From Acidobacteriota bacterium (lineage in GTDB: Bacteria; Acidobacteriota; UBA6911): a DNA stretch of 64,000 nt. Shown piece after piece: positions 17,115-25,910 of this stretch. The stretch lies in contig JAISUT010000054.1 in the NCBI GenBank assembly GCA_031271905.1, positions 1 through 64,000 on the forward strand, given 5' to 3'. The notes under the pieces were generated by a model that did not search any database, had not been told where the DNA came from, and worked only from the letters and a program-made list of their open reading frames with translations. Positions within the stretch are counted from its first letter, which is position 1. Every line of letters starts with the position of its first letter. The translations under genes and the position numbers were made by a program.

Positions 17115-18302
17115 TCAGGGATACAGGAGATAGGGGCGGCGGCGCTCCCAGAACGCCTCGACATCCACTTGCCAGCTCCCTCGAACCTTTTCTATGTCAA
17201 TAGGATCCATGGATTCGATCATGTCCGGGACGCCCCGCCCGCCGCAGAGGATCTCGATCGGCAACTTCTCATACTCATATTCATAGGGGGGCAACCGCCA
17301 TGCGAACTCGTTCGGATAGAGCTTTCGCGCGACCGCGATCATGGCTATTCCAGTGAGATACGGCTCGAACCGCCTGCGGTCGAGGACGTGGGTCTGCACC
17401 CCGCCGCACACCTGCCCCGCCCATTTCTGGAAAGTCGGCTGGAAGCTCGCCGCTCGGAACCGGACACCCGGCAGCCCCAAGCCGTTCAGGGCGGCGGCAT
17501 ATTCGCGGCCATTGATATAAGGGGCGCCGACCAGCTCGAACGGCCGCGTAGTCCCCCGCCCCTCGGAGAGCATCGTCCCCTCGACCAGCACCGCGCCCGG
17601 GTAGACGGTCGCCGCGTCGAGCGTCGGCAAGTTGGGCGAAGGCGTCACCCAGGGCAGGCGCGTGTCGTCAAACCAGTCCCGCCGGTGCCACCCCTCCATC
17701 GGAATCACTTCAAGATCGCATCCGATATTTTGTTCGCCATTGATAAAAAGTGCCATTTCACCTATCGTCAGGCCGTGGCGCATCGGCACCGGGTGCAACC
17801 CGACGAAGGAGCGGTAGGCGACGTCCAGCAGATTTCCCTCCACCTGGTCGCCGCCGATGGGATTGGGGCGATCAAGGACTATGAGTTTTTTCTTTGATTG
17901 AGCAATTGATTCAATGCAATAGCTCATGGTGTGAATGAACGTATAGACGCGCGTTCCGACATCCTGCAAGTCGAAAAGGAGCACGTCCACGTCTTGCAGC
18001 ATCTCCGGCGTCGGGCGTCGGGTCTCGCCGTAGAGGCTGTGGACGGGCAGCCCCGTGTCCGGGTCGCGGTAGAAGTCGGACTCGACCATGTTGTCCTGCT
18101 TCTCCCCGCGCGCCCCGTGTTGCGGTCCGAAAAGCGACACCAGCCGGAGATCGGGGCATGCGCGCAGGGCGTCCGCCGTATGTCCGAGGTCGGGGAGGAT
18201 GGACGCCGGATGCACGACCGCCCCCACCCGCGCCCCTCGGAGCCGCGCGGCCCCCCCTGCCAGCAAACACTCTATTCCCAGTTTCATGGCGTCTCGCGAC
18301 AT
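17115..18302 (-). CDS. DUF1343 / NamZ-type exo-beta-N-acetylmuramidase
   Basis: The 395-residue protein has the DUF1343 layout. The N-terminal Rossmann-like part holds LFGPQHGARGEKQDNMVE and LLFDLQDVGTRVYTFIHTM. The C-terminal part holds LPWVTPSPNLPTLDAATVYP, then GTMLSEGRGTTRPFELVGAP. Members such as NamZ of Bacillus remove terminal MurNAc from cell-wall fragments. No signal peptide is visible, so it would act in the cytoplasm or the start lies elsewhere. It stands alone, divergent from the next gene, and no muropeptide-recycling genes are adjacent. Confidence 0.8.
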   Translation of the reverse strand: MSRDAMKLGIECLLAGGAARLRGARVGAVVHPASILPDLGHTADALRACPDLRLVSLFGPQHGARGEKQDNMVESDFYRDPDTGLPVHSLYGETRRPTPEMLQDVDVLLFDLQDVGTRVYTFIHTMSYCIESIAQSKKKLIVLDRPNPIGGDQVEGNLLDVAYRSFVGLHPVPMRHGLTIGEMALFINGEQNIGCDLEVIPMEGWHRRDWFDDTRLPWVTPSPNLPTLDAATVYPGAVLVEGTMLSEGRGTTRPFELVGAPYINGREYAAALNGLGLPGVRFRAASFQPTFQKWAGQVCGGVQTHVLDRRRFEPYLTGIAMIAVARKLYPNEFAWRLPPYEYEYEKLPIEILCGGRGVPDMIESMDPIDIEKVRGSWQVDVEAFWERRRPYLLYP

Positions 18303-18562
18303 CGAACGAACCTCCCCTCGTCAACCGACCGAAAGGCGAACGTCTACCGTACACCCATCGCCAACGGGCATACAAACGATTTTTCGCCCCCCCATCGCCC
18401 ATCGCCAACACCGGACGCCGGGGCGGCCGTTGCGACATTGCGGACGGCCATCGCCGATGCGCCGCCGAAGTGCCATTGCCGATGTTGACTTGGCCGGTGC
18501 AGGGGTGATACCATCCGCGCATGGTTTACGGGTTGCGGGTACAAAAGGATAGGGGGCTTGCG

Positions 18563-19153
18563 ATGGTCTCACGCCGTTTTCTTCCGCTGGTCGCGACGCT
18601 GTTTTTAGTCCTCGCGCCGCTTGCCGCGCCGCTGGGCGCCCAGACCGCCAAGCCGGATCTGCCCGACCCGATCAAGTTCCTGAACACCTACAACCAGGTC
18701 TTGAACATGACCAGGGCGGTCATGGAGGACATGGGGCTGAAGATCGAGCGCGAAGACCGCGTCGCCGGGAGGATCACCACGCGCCCCTACGAATTCATCA
18801 CCGGCTCGCTGACGGCGGACGAGCTGGCGAAGGTCGCCATCCGTAAAGACACCCTGACCGGCGACTGGCTCAAGGCGCGCTACACGACCGAGGCCATCGT
18901 AGAGATCGTCTCCCCCAAGGAGACCATGGTCACCGTCCAGGCGGACATCGAGGCGTTGAACCGCGACGTGGACGGGACGGAGAAATGGGTCGCGCTCGAA
19001 TCGCTGGGCACGGTGGAGCGGCGCGTGCTGGGGCGCATCAGCGTCAAGCTCCTCGGGACCGACGCCCCCGCCGAACCGCGCAAGGGGTTCTGGGGGCAGA
19101 AGCCGCAACCGGTCGATCCGCGCCAGCCGAGGTTCCCGGGGACGGTCAAGTAG
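18563..19153 (+). CDS. secreted protein of unknown function
   Basis: The product has 196 residues and a clear signal peptide (FLPLVATLFLVLAPLAAPLGAQ). The rest is a mixed alpha/beta sequence with no family I recognise; the piece MGLKIEREDRVAGRITTRPY loosely recalls periplasmic lipoprotein-like domains such as those in BamC, but I do not assign it. The end is Pro- and Gly-rich. The start at 18563 follows AGGGGG. It is the first of four genes on this strand ending with the ABC exporter, though about 75 bases separate it from the second. Confidence 0.65.
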   Translation: MVSRRFLPLVATLFLVLAPLAAPLGAQTAKPDLPDPIKFLNTYNQVLNMTRAVMEDMGLKIEREDRVAGRITTRPYEFITGSLTADELAKVAIRKDTLTGDWLKARYTTEAIVEIVSPKETMVTVQADIEALNRDVDGTEKWVALESLGTVERRVLGRISVKLLGTDAPAEPRKGFWGQKPQPVDPRQPRFPGTVK

Positions 19154-19227
19154 GGGCGGGAGCGCCCCCGCCCGAAGGTGCAGGGGGGCGGTCGCCCCTC
19201 GCCATCATTTCCCATAAGGAGTGCCGC

Positions 19228-19887
19228 GTGGACTTCACGCCAGACCCGTTCCTGACACTGCTCCTTTGCGTGGGGGGGGCGGGGCTTTTGGCGATCTTCC
19301 TCGCCTGGCGGCGCCAGACGCGGCGCTTGCGGGACGCCGCCCGGGGCGGGGCATCCCATTCCCCCGCCAAGCGGCCTTTCGCCACGCCGTCGCAACCCGT
19401 CTGGCGCGACGCGGGGAGGGTCGCCATCCTCGTCGCCGCCTTCGTAGCGGCGGCGGCGGTCGTCCTGGTCGCATTGCCGCAAGGCGCGGTGGAGGCGCTG
19501 GCAGGCCGCCTCGAAGCCCGGCGCAGGACGTCGGAACCGGAGAAGGTCGCGTTGCTCTACCTGGGGGACGCCTTCGACGAGGCGGGCGGGACGTACCGCA
19601 TACGCGGGGTCGTCCGCAACGTCTCCCCCCGTCCGCTGGGGCAGATGGACGCCATCGTGCGCCTTTACAACCGCAACCGCGTGTTGCTGGAGGCGGTCAT
19701 CGTGCGTTTGGACAAGGATGCGCTCGCCCCCGGCGACTTCGCCCGCCTGAACCTGACGATCCCCAAGGAGACCGAGGGCTTCGCCGGCTACGCGGTGGAG
19801 TTCAAGCTCCGCGGGGGGGAGGCGCTCCCTTATAAAGACCTGCGCGGCGCCCGGCGCGGCGCCGCCGCGCAGAAGCCCGCCCCATGA
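19228..19887 (+). CDS. two-segment membrane protein with a FxLYD-like exposed domain
   Basis: The GTG at 19228 follows TAAGGAG and gives 219 residues. There are two hydrophobic segments, FLTLLLCVGGAGLLAIFLAW and VAILVAAFVAAAAVVLVALP. The C-terminal domain reads YRIRGVVRNVSPRPLGQMDA, IVRLYNRNRVLLEAVIVRLD and LAPGDFARLNLTIP, resembling FxLYD domains, small Ig-like folds in envelope proteins. The stop codon overlaps the ATG of the first ABC gene (ATGA), so it is translationally coupled to the exporter and may be an accessory subunit. That role is inference. Confidence 0.6.
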   Translation: MDFTPDPFLTLLLCVGGAGLLAIFLAWRRQTRRLRDAARGGASHSPAKRPFATPSQPVWRDAGRVAILVAAFVAAAAVVLVALPQGAVEALAGRLEARRRTSEPEKVALLYLGDAFDEAGGTYRIRGVVRNVSPRPLGQMDAIVRLYNRNRVLLEAVIVRLDKDALAPGDFARLNLTIPKETEGFAGYAVEFKLRGGEALPYKDLRGARRGAAAQKPAP

Positions 19888-21659
19888 GCATGCAGCGCCG
19901 CCGGAAATCCCCGCTGTTGCGCCTGCTCCCCTACCTCGCCCGCTACCGCCCGGAGGTCGCGGTGGGCAGCGCCATGGTCGTCCTGATGGTGGCCAGCGGC
20001 ATGGTCTCGCCCCGCGTGCTCATGTACGTGGTGGACGACTTGCAACGCGAGGTCAACCCACGCAGGCTCGTCTTCTACGCCGCGCTCATCTTGGGCGTCA
20101 CGCTCGTGCAGGGGGTGTTCCGCTTCTGGATGCGGCGCATCCTGATCGGCGTCAGCCGCAAGGCGGAGTACGACCTGCGCAACGACTTCCTCGCGCGGGT
20201 GCAGAAGATGTCCCTGACCGCCTTGCAGGCGCGCAGCACGGGGGATGTGATGTCGCGCGCCACGAACGACTTGGCGGCGGTGCGCGCGGTGCTGGGGCCG
20301 GGGGTCATGTACTCCATGAACACGGTCACCACCTTCCTCGTCGGCTCCGTCATCCTTTTCGGCCTGAACTGGCGGCTGACCCTGCTCGCCTACGTCCCGA
20401 TGGTGCTGGCGTCGTTGAGCGTCAAGCACTTCGGCGGCCTCATCCATGACCGCTTCGAGGAGATCCAGGGGCAGTTCTCCGCCCTGAGCACCAAGGTGCA
20501 GGAAAACCTCTCCGGCATCCGCGTCGTCAAGGCGTTCGCCCGCGAGGAGTCGGAGATCGCGGCGTTTGACGCGCTCAACCGCGACTACATCCGGCAGAAC
20601 GTCTCGTTGATCAAGCTGTGGGGCGTGTTCCACCCGCTGATGACCGTGTTGCTGGGCTTCTCCTCGGTCGCCCTGCTCTGGTTCGGCGGCAGGCAGGTCG
20701 TGCACGGGCGCCTGACGCTGGGGGAGTTCGTCGCCTTCATGGGCTACCTGACGCTTTTGACCTGGCCCACCATCGCCATCGGCTGGGTCATGAACATCAT
20801 GCAGCGCGGCTCGGCGTCGATGGGGCGGATGCTGGAGGTCATGGACGCCGAGCCGGACATCGGGGACGTGCCGGACGCCGCCGCCCCCGTCCTCGCCGAG
20901 GGGCGGAAGGCCGGCGAGATCGAGTTCCGGGGGCTGAGCTTCACATACCCCGGCGCCTCGTCGGCGGCGCTACGCGACATCGACCTGCGCATCCCGGCCG
21001 GGACGACGCTGGCAGTGGTCGGGCACACGGGGAGCGGCAAATCGACGCTGGCGAGCCTGCTGCCGCGCCTGCTCGACCCACCGCCGGGGACGCTGTTCAT
21101 CGACGGGCGCGACGTGCGCCTGTGGCCGCTCGCCGAGTTGCGCCGCGCCATCGGCTGCGTCCCGCAGGAGACGTTCCTCTTTTCCGACACCGTGGCGGAG
21201 AACATCGCCTTCGGCGTGAGGGGGGCGTCCGAGGAAGGCATCCGCCGCGCCGCCGAGGTCTCCCAAGTCTTGGGCGACATCGAGGGGTTCCCCGACAAGA
21301 TGCAGACCTACGTCGGCGAACGGGGCATCACCCTCTCCGGCGGGCAGAAGCAGCGCATCGCCATCAGCCGCGCGGTGCTGCGCCGGCCGGACATCCTGAT
21401 CTTCGACGACTCCCTGTCGAGCGTGGACACCTACACCGAGGAGCGCATCCTGAAGGAGCTGGGCGAGGTGATGCGCGGGCGCACGACCATCCTCGTCTCG
21501 CACCGCGTCTCGACCGTGCGCGGCGCGGACCAGATCGTCGTGCTCAAGGACGGCGCGATCATCGAGCGCGGGACGCACGAGGAGCTGCTCGGGCTGGGCG
21601 GGGCGTACGCGGAGTTGCACCGCAGGCAGTTGCTGGAGGAGGAGCTGGCCGCGAGTTGA
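19884..21659 (+). CDS. ABC exporter half-transporter, subunit with degenerate Walker B
   Basis: This 591-residue protein has a six-helix membrane domain (residues 1-320) and an ATPase domain: Walker A VVGHTGSGKSTLASL, Q loop VPQETFLFSDT, signature ITLSGGQKQRIAISR and Walker B ILIFDDSLSSVDT. The catalytic Glu after Walker B is Asp, while its signature motif is canonical. The next gene has the reverse pattern. That pairing is the hallmark of heterodimeric exporters of the TM287/288, BmrCD and LmrCD type. The substrate cannot be read from the sequence; drugs or lipids are usual. Confidence 0.9.
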   Translation: MSMQRRRKSPLLRLLPYLARYRPEVAVGSAMVVLMVASGMVSPRVLMYVVDDLQREVNPRRLVFYAALILGVTLVQGVFRFWMRRILIGVSRKAEYDLRNDFLARVQKMSLTALQARSTGDVMSRATNDLAAVRAVLGPGVMYSMNTVTTFLVGSVILFGLNWRLTLLAYVPMVLASLSVKHFGGLIHDRFEEIQGQFSALSTKVQENLSGIRVVKAFAREESEIAAFDALNRDYIRQNVSLIKLWGVFHPLMTVLLGFSSVALLWFGGRQVVHGRLTLGEFVAFMGYLTLLTWPTIAIGWVMNIMQRGSASMGRMLEVMDAEPDIGDVPDAAAPVLAEGRKAGEIEFRGLSFTYPGASSAALRDIDLRIPAGTTLAVVGHTGSGKSTLASLLPRLLDPPPGTLFIDGRDVRLWPLAELRRAIGCVPQETFLFSDTVAENIAFGVRGASEEGIRRAAEVSQVLGDIEGFPDKMQTYVGERGITLSGGQKQRIAISRAVLRRPDILIFDDSLSSVDTYTEERILKELGEVMRGRTTILVSHRVSTVRGADQIVVLKDGAIIERGTHEELLGLGGAYAELHRRQLLEEELAAS

Positions 21660-21675
21660 CGGCCGCAGGCTGACC

Positions 21676-23490
21676 ATGGCGACGGACAACGAAGAAGAAG
21701 TGCTGGGGAAGGCTTACGACGCGCGTCTGATGCGGCGGCTGTTGGGCTACCTGCGCCCCTATCGCGGCGCGGCGGCGCTCGCCGTCTGCTGCCTGGTCGC
21801 CGGCTCGGCGCTCTCAATCCTGCAACCCTACCTCGTCAAGGTCGCCATCGACGGCTACATCCGCGCCCGCGACCTCACGGGGCTGGGGGGCGTCTCGGCG
21901 CTCTACGTCCTGACGCTCCTAGGCTGCTTCGCCCTCAGCTACGGCCAGACCTGGCTCATCAACCTGACCGGGCAGAAGATCATGCGCGACCTGCGCATGG
22001 AGATCTTCCGGCACCTGCAGAAGATGGACGTCGCATTCTTCGACAAGAACCCGGTGGGGCGGCTGATGACCCGCGTCACCACCGACGTGGACGCGCTGAA
22101 CGAGCTGTTCACCTCCGGCGTCATCTCGGTGTTCGACGACGTGTTCACGTTGGCGGGCATCATCATCTTCCTCTTCGTCCTGGACTGGCGGCTGGCGCTG
22201 GCCATCGTGGCGATACTGCCCCTGCTGGCGTTCGTCACCCTGATGTTCAAGATCAAGGTGCGCCACTCCTACCGGCTGGTGCGCACCGCCATCGCGCGCA
22301 TCAACGCCTTCCTGCAGGAGAACATCACCGGCTCGCCGGTCGTGCAGCTCTTCGGGCAGGAGGTGAAGCAGTACGCGCGCTTCATGGGCATCAACAAAGA
22401 CCACATGGACGCCAACATCCTGTCGATCTTCTACTACGCGATCTTCTACCCCATCCTGGAGGCGATCTCGGCGCTGGCCATCGGCGTCATCGTCTGGTTC
22501 GGCGGGCACGAGGTGCTGGCGGGGACGCTGACCATCGGGACGCTGGTCGCCTTCATCCAGTACTCCGACCGCTTCTTCAAGCCGATCTCCGACCTGAGCG
22601 AGAAATACACCATCCTGCAGGCGGCGATGGCGTCCTCCGAGCGCATCTTCAAGCTGCTGGACGACGCGCCGACGGTGACCTCCCCCGCAGCGCCCCCGGC
22701 CGCAACGTCGGCGGAACCGGCGGAACCGGTGAAATCGGTGAAAGAGGGGCGCATCGAGTTCCGCCACGTCGGCTTCGCCTACACCCCCGGCCACGAGGTG
22801 TTGCGCGACGTGTCGTTCTCCGTCGCCCCGGGGGAGAAGGTCGCGGTGGTAGGCGCGACCGGCGCGGGCAAGTCCACCCTCATCTCGCTCCTCTGCCGCT
22901 TCTACGACGTGCGGGAGGGGGGCATATTCATCGACGGCGTGGACGTGCGCGGCTACGACCTGCAAGGGCTGCGCCGCTCCATCGGCACCGTGTTGCAGGA
23001 CGTGTTCCTTTTTTCCGGCAATGTCGCGGAAAACATCCGCCTCGGCGACGCGGGCGTCACGGACGGGAGGCTGCGCCAGGCGGCGGAGACGGTGCATGCG
23101 GCGGAGTTCATCGAAAAGCTCGACGGGCGGTATTCGGCGCCCTTGGGCGAGCGCGGCGCCTCGCTCTCGGTGGGACAGAAGCAACTCCTGTCCTTCGCGC
23201 GCGCGCTGGCCTTCGATCCGAAGATACTGGTGCTGGACGAGGCGACGTCCAGCATCGACACCGAGACGGAGCTGCTTATACGCGACGCGCTGGAGAAGCT
23301 GATGGCGGGGCGCACGTCGATCATCATCGCGCACCGCCTCTCCACCGTGCAGAACGCCGACAGGATATTGGTGCTGCACCACGGACGCCTGCGGGAGTCG
23401 GGGACGCACCAAGAGCTGCTCAAGCTGAAGGGGATCTATTGGAGGCTCTACCAGTTGCAATACGGCGCCGAGGGTTCCGGCGCAAGGTAG
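21676..23490 (+). CDS. ABC exporter half-transporter, subunit with canonical Walker B
   Basis: The 604-residue partner follows after 16 bases. It has six membrane helices, then an ATPase domain with Walker A VVGATGAGKSTLISLL, Q loop TVLQDVFLFSGNVAENI, signature ASLSVGQKQLLSFARAL (Val instead of Gly) and Walker B ILVLDEATSSIDT with the catalytic Glu. Together with the preceding subunit it should make one active and one degenerate ATP site in the inner membrane. Between the two domains there is an Ala/Pro/Glu-rich insertion near residue 335. Confidence 0.92.
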   Translation: MATDNEEEVLGKAYDARLMRRLLGYLRPYRGAAALAVCCLVAGSALSILQPYLVKVAIDGYIRARDLTGLGGVSALYVLTLLGCFALSYGQTWLINLTGQKIMRDLRMEIFRHLQKMDVAFFDKNPVGRLMTRVTTDVDALNELFTSGVISVFDDVFTLAGIIIFLFVLDWRLALAIVAILPLLAFVTLMFKIKVRHSYRLVRTAIARINAFLQENITGSPVVQLFGQEVKQYARFMGINKDHMDANILSIFYYAIFYPILEAISALAIGVIVWFGGHEVLAGTLTIGTLVAFIQYSDRFFKPISDLSEKYTILQAAMASSERIFKLLDDAPTVTSPAAPPAATSAEPAEPVKSVKEGRIEFRHVGFAYTPGHEVLRDVSFSVAPGEKVAVVGATGAGKSTLISLLCRFYDVREGGIFIDGVDVRGYDLQGLRRSIGTVLQDVFLFSGNVAENIRLGDAGVTDGRLRQAAETVHAAEFIEKLDGRYSAPLGERGASLSVGQKQLLSFARALAFDPKILVLDEATSSIDTETELLIRDALEKLMAGRTSIIIAHRLSTVQNADRILVLHHGRLRESGTHQELLKLKGIYWRLYQLQYGAEGSGAR

Positions 23491-23524
23491 CGGCTCCGGT
23501 TCGCGCCGTCGCGGCGCAGCGCGG

Positions 23525-24349
23525 TCACATGCCGCATTTGGCTTGGCGCACGGCGTCGCGCAGCTTGCGCACGTCGAGGTTCTTCCGGGCGGCGACCAGT
23601 TCGGGGACGACGCTGGCGGCGATCTCCTCCGGCGCCTCCGAGCCGATGTCCAATCCCGCCGGGACGAATATCCTGTCCAGGGCGGCGCCGTCCACCCCCT
23701 CGCCCCGCAACGATTCAAACAGCAGCTTGGTCTTGGTCAGGCTCCCCAGCATCCCGATGTAGCGGGCGGGCGAGAGCAATGCGCGTTTCAGGCAGGCGCG
23801 GTCGGAGCGGGGGCGCTGGGTGGCGACGAATACGTAGGAGGAGCTGGTGAGCGTCAACTCGCCCAACGCCGCATCCCAATCCCGAACCAAGACGACCTCG
23901 GCGCCGGGGAAGCGTTCAGGCGTCGCGTATTTCTCACGGTCGTCCAAGACCGTGACCAGGAAACCGGCGAGGGCCGCGGCGGCGGCGACCGCCTGGGCGA
24001 CATGGCCCGCCCCGAAGACGACCAGGCGCGGGTCGGGCAGTATGGGGTCGAGGTATATCTGCATGGAGCCTCCGCAAACCAGCGCGCGTTCGTCATGGTC
24101 GATGCCGGAAAGGTCGAAGGTCAGCAGCCGGGGACGCCCGGCGTCCATGACCTCCCTGGCCTGGCGGACGACTTCGGCCTCCGTGGCGCCACCGCCGACG
24201 TTGCCCAACTGGCGTCCGTCCTCGCAGACCAGCATCTTTACGGAGTCTTTGCGCGGCGTCGCCCCTTCGTGCGCGATGATGACGGCAAGCGCCGCCCGCA
24301 CCCCGTGCGCGCGCGCCCGCACCATCTCCTCGTAAATGTCCGCGACCAT
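23525..24349 (-). CDS. xdhC: XdhC/CoxF family molybdenum cofactor insertion protein
   Basis: The product (274 residues) shows the two halves of XdhC: an N-terminal XdhC/CoxI segment (DSVKMLVCEDGRQLGNVGGG, ATEAEV) and a C-terminal NAD-binding-like domain (LVVFGAGHVAQAVAAAA, and SPARYIGMLGSLTKTKLLFE). XdhC binds and sulfurates the molybdenum cofactor and delivers it to xanthine dehydrogenase-type hydroxylases. The only such enzyme here is at 48690-51077, 25 kb away, and is a plausible client. The gene converges on the ABC exporter. Confidence 0.88.
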   Translation of the reverse strand: MVADIYEEMVRARAHGVRAALAVIIAHEGATPRKDSVKMLVCEDGRQLGNVGGGATEAEVVRQAREVMDAGRPRLLTFDLSGIDHDERALVCGGSMQIYLDPILPDPRLVVFGAGHVAQAVAAAAALAGFLVTVLDDREKYATPERFPGAEVVLVRDWDAALGELTLTSSSYVFVATQRPRSDRACLKRALLSPARYIGMLGSLTKTKLLFESLRGEGVDGAALDRIFVPAGLDIGSEAPEEIAASVVPELVAARKNLDVRKLRDAVRQAKCGM

Positions 24350-24566
24350 GTCCAGCCCAGCCGTTTCACGGCGACGTTTGCCCTTCGCACCACCGAACCC
24401 AAGACCGAAGACGGGAAGTTAGCACAACTTCGCCGCCAATGACAGCCCCAGGATCGGCTCAGGCACCCGGAGCCGGCCACGCCGCGAAGCGTCCTTCGAA
24501 GCGTGGCCGCCGCGCCGCGACCGCCACGCTTTCAAGGGCTTGTGGACGGGCTTGGAACCCTGCGGC

Positions 24567-25460
24567 TTACTGCAACAGGCTGAGCACCGTCTGGCTGTTG
24601 GAGTTGGCTTGCGCCAGCGCGGCGATGCCCGACTGCGCCAGGATCTGGTACTTGGTCATGTTGGAGATCTCTTCGGCGATGTTGGCGTCGCGGACGGACG
24701 ACTCCGCCGAGAGGGTGTTGGTAGACTGCGTCGAGATGACCGAGACGGCGGCCTGCAAGCGGTTCATGCCCGCGCCGATGGAGCCGCGCATGGTGGATAC
24801 CGTGTTCAGGACGTCCTTGAGGTCGATCAACGCCTGGGCGGCGCCAGAGGTGGTGAGGTCGCCGCCGGTGGCGGGCGTCTCCAGGTTCAGCGCCGTCAAA
24901 TCGACGGCGTTGTCGCCGAACGCCGCGATGTTGATCGCGCCGATGGTGACCGAGATGGTGGACGCCCCCAGGATGTTGGCGTTGCTGATGTCGCCCACGA
25001 AGACGTCCAGGTTGGCGTCGCCGCCGCCGGCGATGTTGCCGTTGAAGAGCAGCCCGCCGTTGAAGTTGGTCGCCAAGGAGATGCGTTGGATCTCGTCCCG
25101 GAGCAGGGAGAACTCCTGGTTCAGCGCCGACCGGCCGCCCGCATCGACGGTTTCGGTCGCAGCCTCTTCAGCCAGCGTCACGCAACGGGTGAGGATGGTG
25201 GTGATCTCCTGGAGCGCGCCGTCGGCGATCTGCAAGAGGCTGATGCCGTCGTTGGCGTTGCGCGAGGCTTGGTTCAGCGCCTGGACGTTGGCGCGGAGGC
25301 TGTCGGCGATCTGCAACCCTGCGGCGTCGTCCGCGCCGGTGTTGATGCGCTTGCCGGAAGACAGCCGGTTCAAGGTGCGCGACATGTTGACGTTGTTGAC
25401 GTTGAGCTGGTTCTGGCCGTTGATGGCGGCGATGTTGTTGAGAATGCTGAAAGAGCCCAT
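24567..25460 (-). CDS. fliC: flagellin
   Basis: This 297-residue flagellin has the conserved N-terminal D0/D1 coil (NVNMSRTLNRLSSGKRINTG, ADDAAGLQIADSLRANVQAL) and the C-terminal coil (VSVISTQSTNTLSAESSVRD, TKYQILAQSGIAALAQANSN). The central D2/D3 part is short, so the filament surface should be simple. The start at 25460 follows AAGGAGG. A second copy begins at the left window edge with the same N terminus. A sigma28-like promoter lies about 100 bases upstream. No fliS, fliD or flaG was seen next to it. Confidence 0.96.
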   Translation of the reverse strand: MGSFSILNNIAAINGQNQLNVNNVNMSRTLNRLSSGKRINTGADDAAGLQIADSLRANVQALNQASRNANDGISLLQIADGALQEITTILTRCVTLAEEAATETVDAGGRSALNQEFSLLRDEIQRISLATNFNGGLLFNGNIAGGGDANLDVFVGDISNANILGASTISVTIGAINIAAFGDNAVDLTALNLETPATGGDLTTSGAAQALIDLKDVLNTVSTMRGSIGAGMNRLQAAVSVISTQSTNTLSAESSVRDANIAEEISNMTKYQILAQSGIAALAQANSNSQTVLSLLQ

Positions 25461-25558
25461 GGTGAATTCCTCCTTGAATTCAAGTTTAGGGTTTCGTCTG
25501 GTTCGTCTGGCGCGGGAAATCCGTTCCCCTACGCTTACTGCTTCACAAGCTGGGGGTG

Positions 25559-25586
25559 TTATCGACCAGAGGCGGGATTCGGATTA
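25559..25586 (-). promoter_or_regulatory. sigma28 (FliA)-like promoter of flagellin
   Basis: The minus strand has TAAT, 16 bases, then GTCGATAA, close to TAAA-N15-GCCGATAA. The edge flagellin has the same boxes with a 15-base spacer (155-181). The leader between the promoter and the ATG is about 95 bases and has the same AAGGAGG site. Confidence 0.55.
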
Positions 25587-25617
25587 AAAAATTCCCGAAC
25601 TTTAAATTCCGGCATTC

Positions 25618-25803
25618 AACCGCCGTTTGTCGCACGGGCGCAGGGCAGCGCGTCTGCTGCGTTGCCGCTTGGGCGGGCTTCCTCGACGTACGTGGGTACG
25701 CCTGCGGAGCCCGCCCTGCGCCCGTGCGCCCGTGGACGATGGCGGGTGCTGGCAGCTCGCGGCTTCGCCGCATCGCGACGTCCCTGCGCTAAACGGCGGT
25801 TTG
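25618..25803. repeat. dispersed hairpin repeat, complete copy
   Basis: The element is bounded by AACCGCCGTTT (25619-25629) and its inverse AAACGGCGGTTT (25792-25803). Inside are 16-base perfect arms, CGCACGGGCGCAGGGC at 25631-25646 and its complement at 25713-25728, and an inner stem with GGGCGGGCT. The left 87 bases recur at 32541-32628 with about 90% identity. It fills most of the gap between the flagellin promoter and the GH2 gene, and may end that gene's transcript. No protein is encoded. Confidence 0.7.
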
Positions 25804-25910
25804 TCGCACCGCGTCATTTTTTTGCCAAGGCGATTCAATGCCCACTGCGAGGCCCACGCGCAGATGGTTCGCATCATAGCCGCATGGATGGCGGCTATCC
25901 GGCGTGGAGA

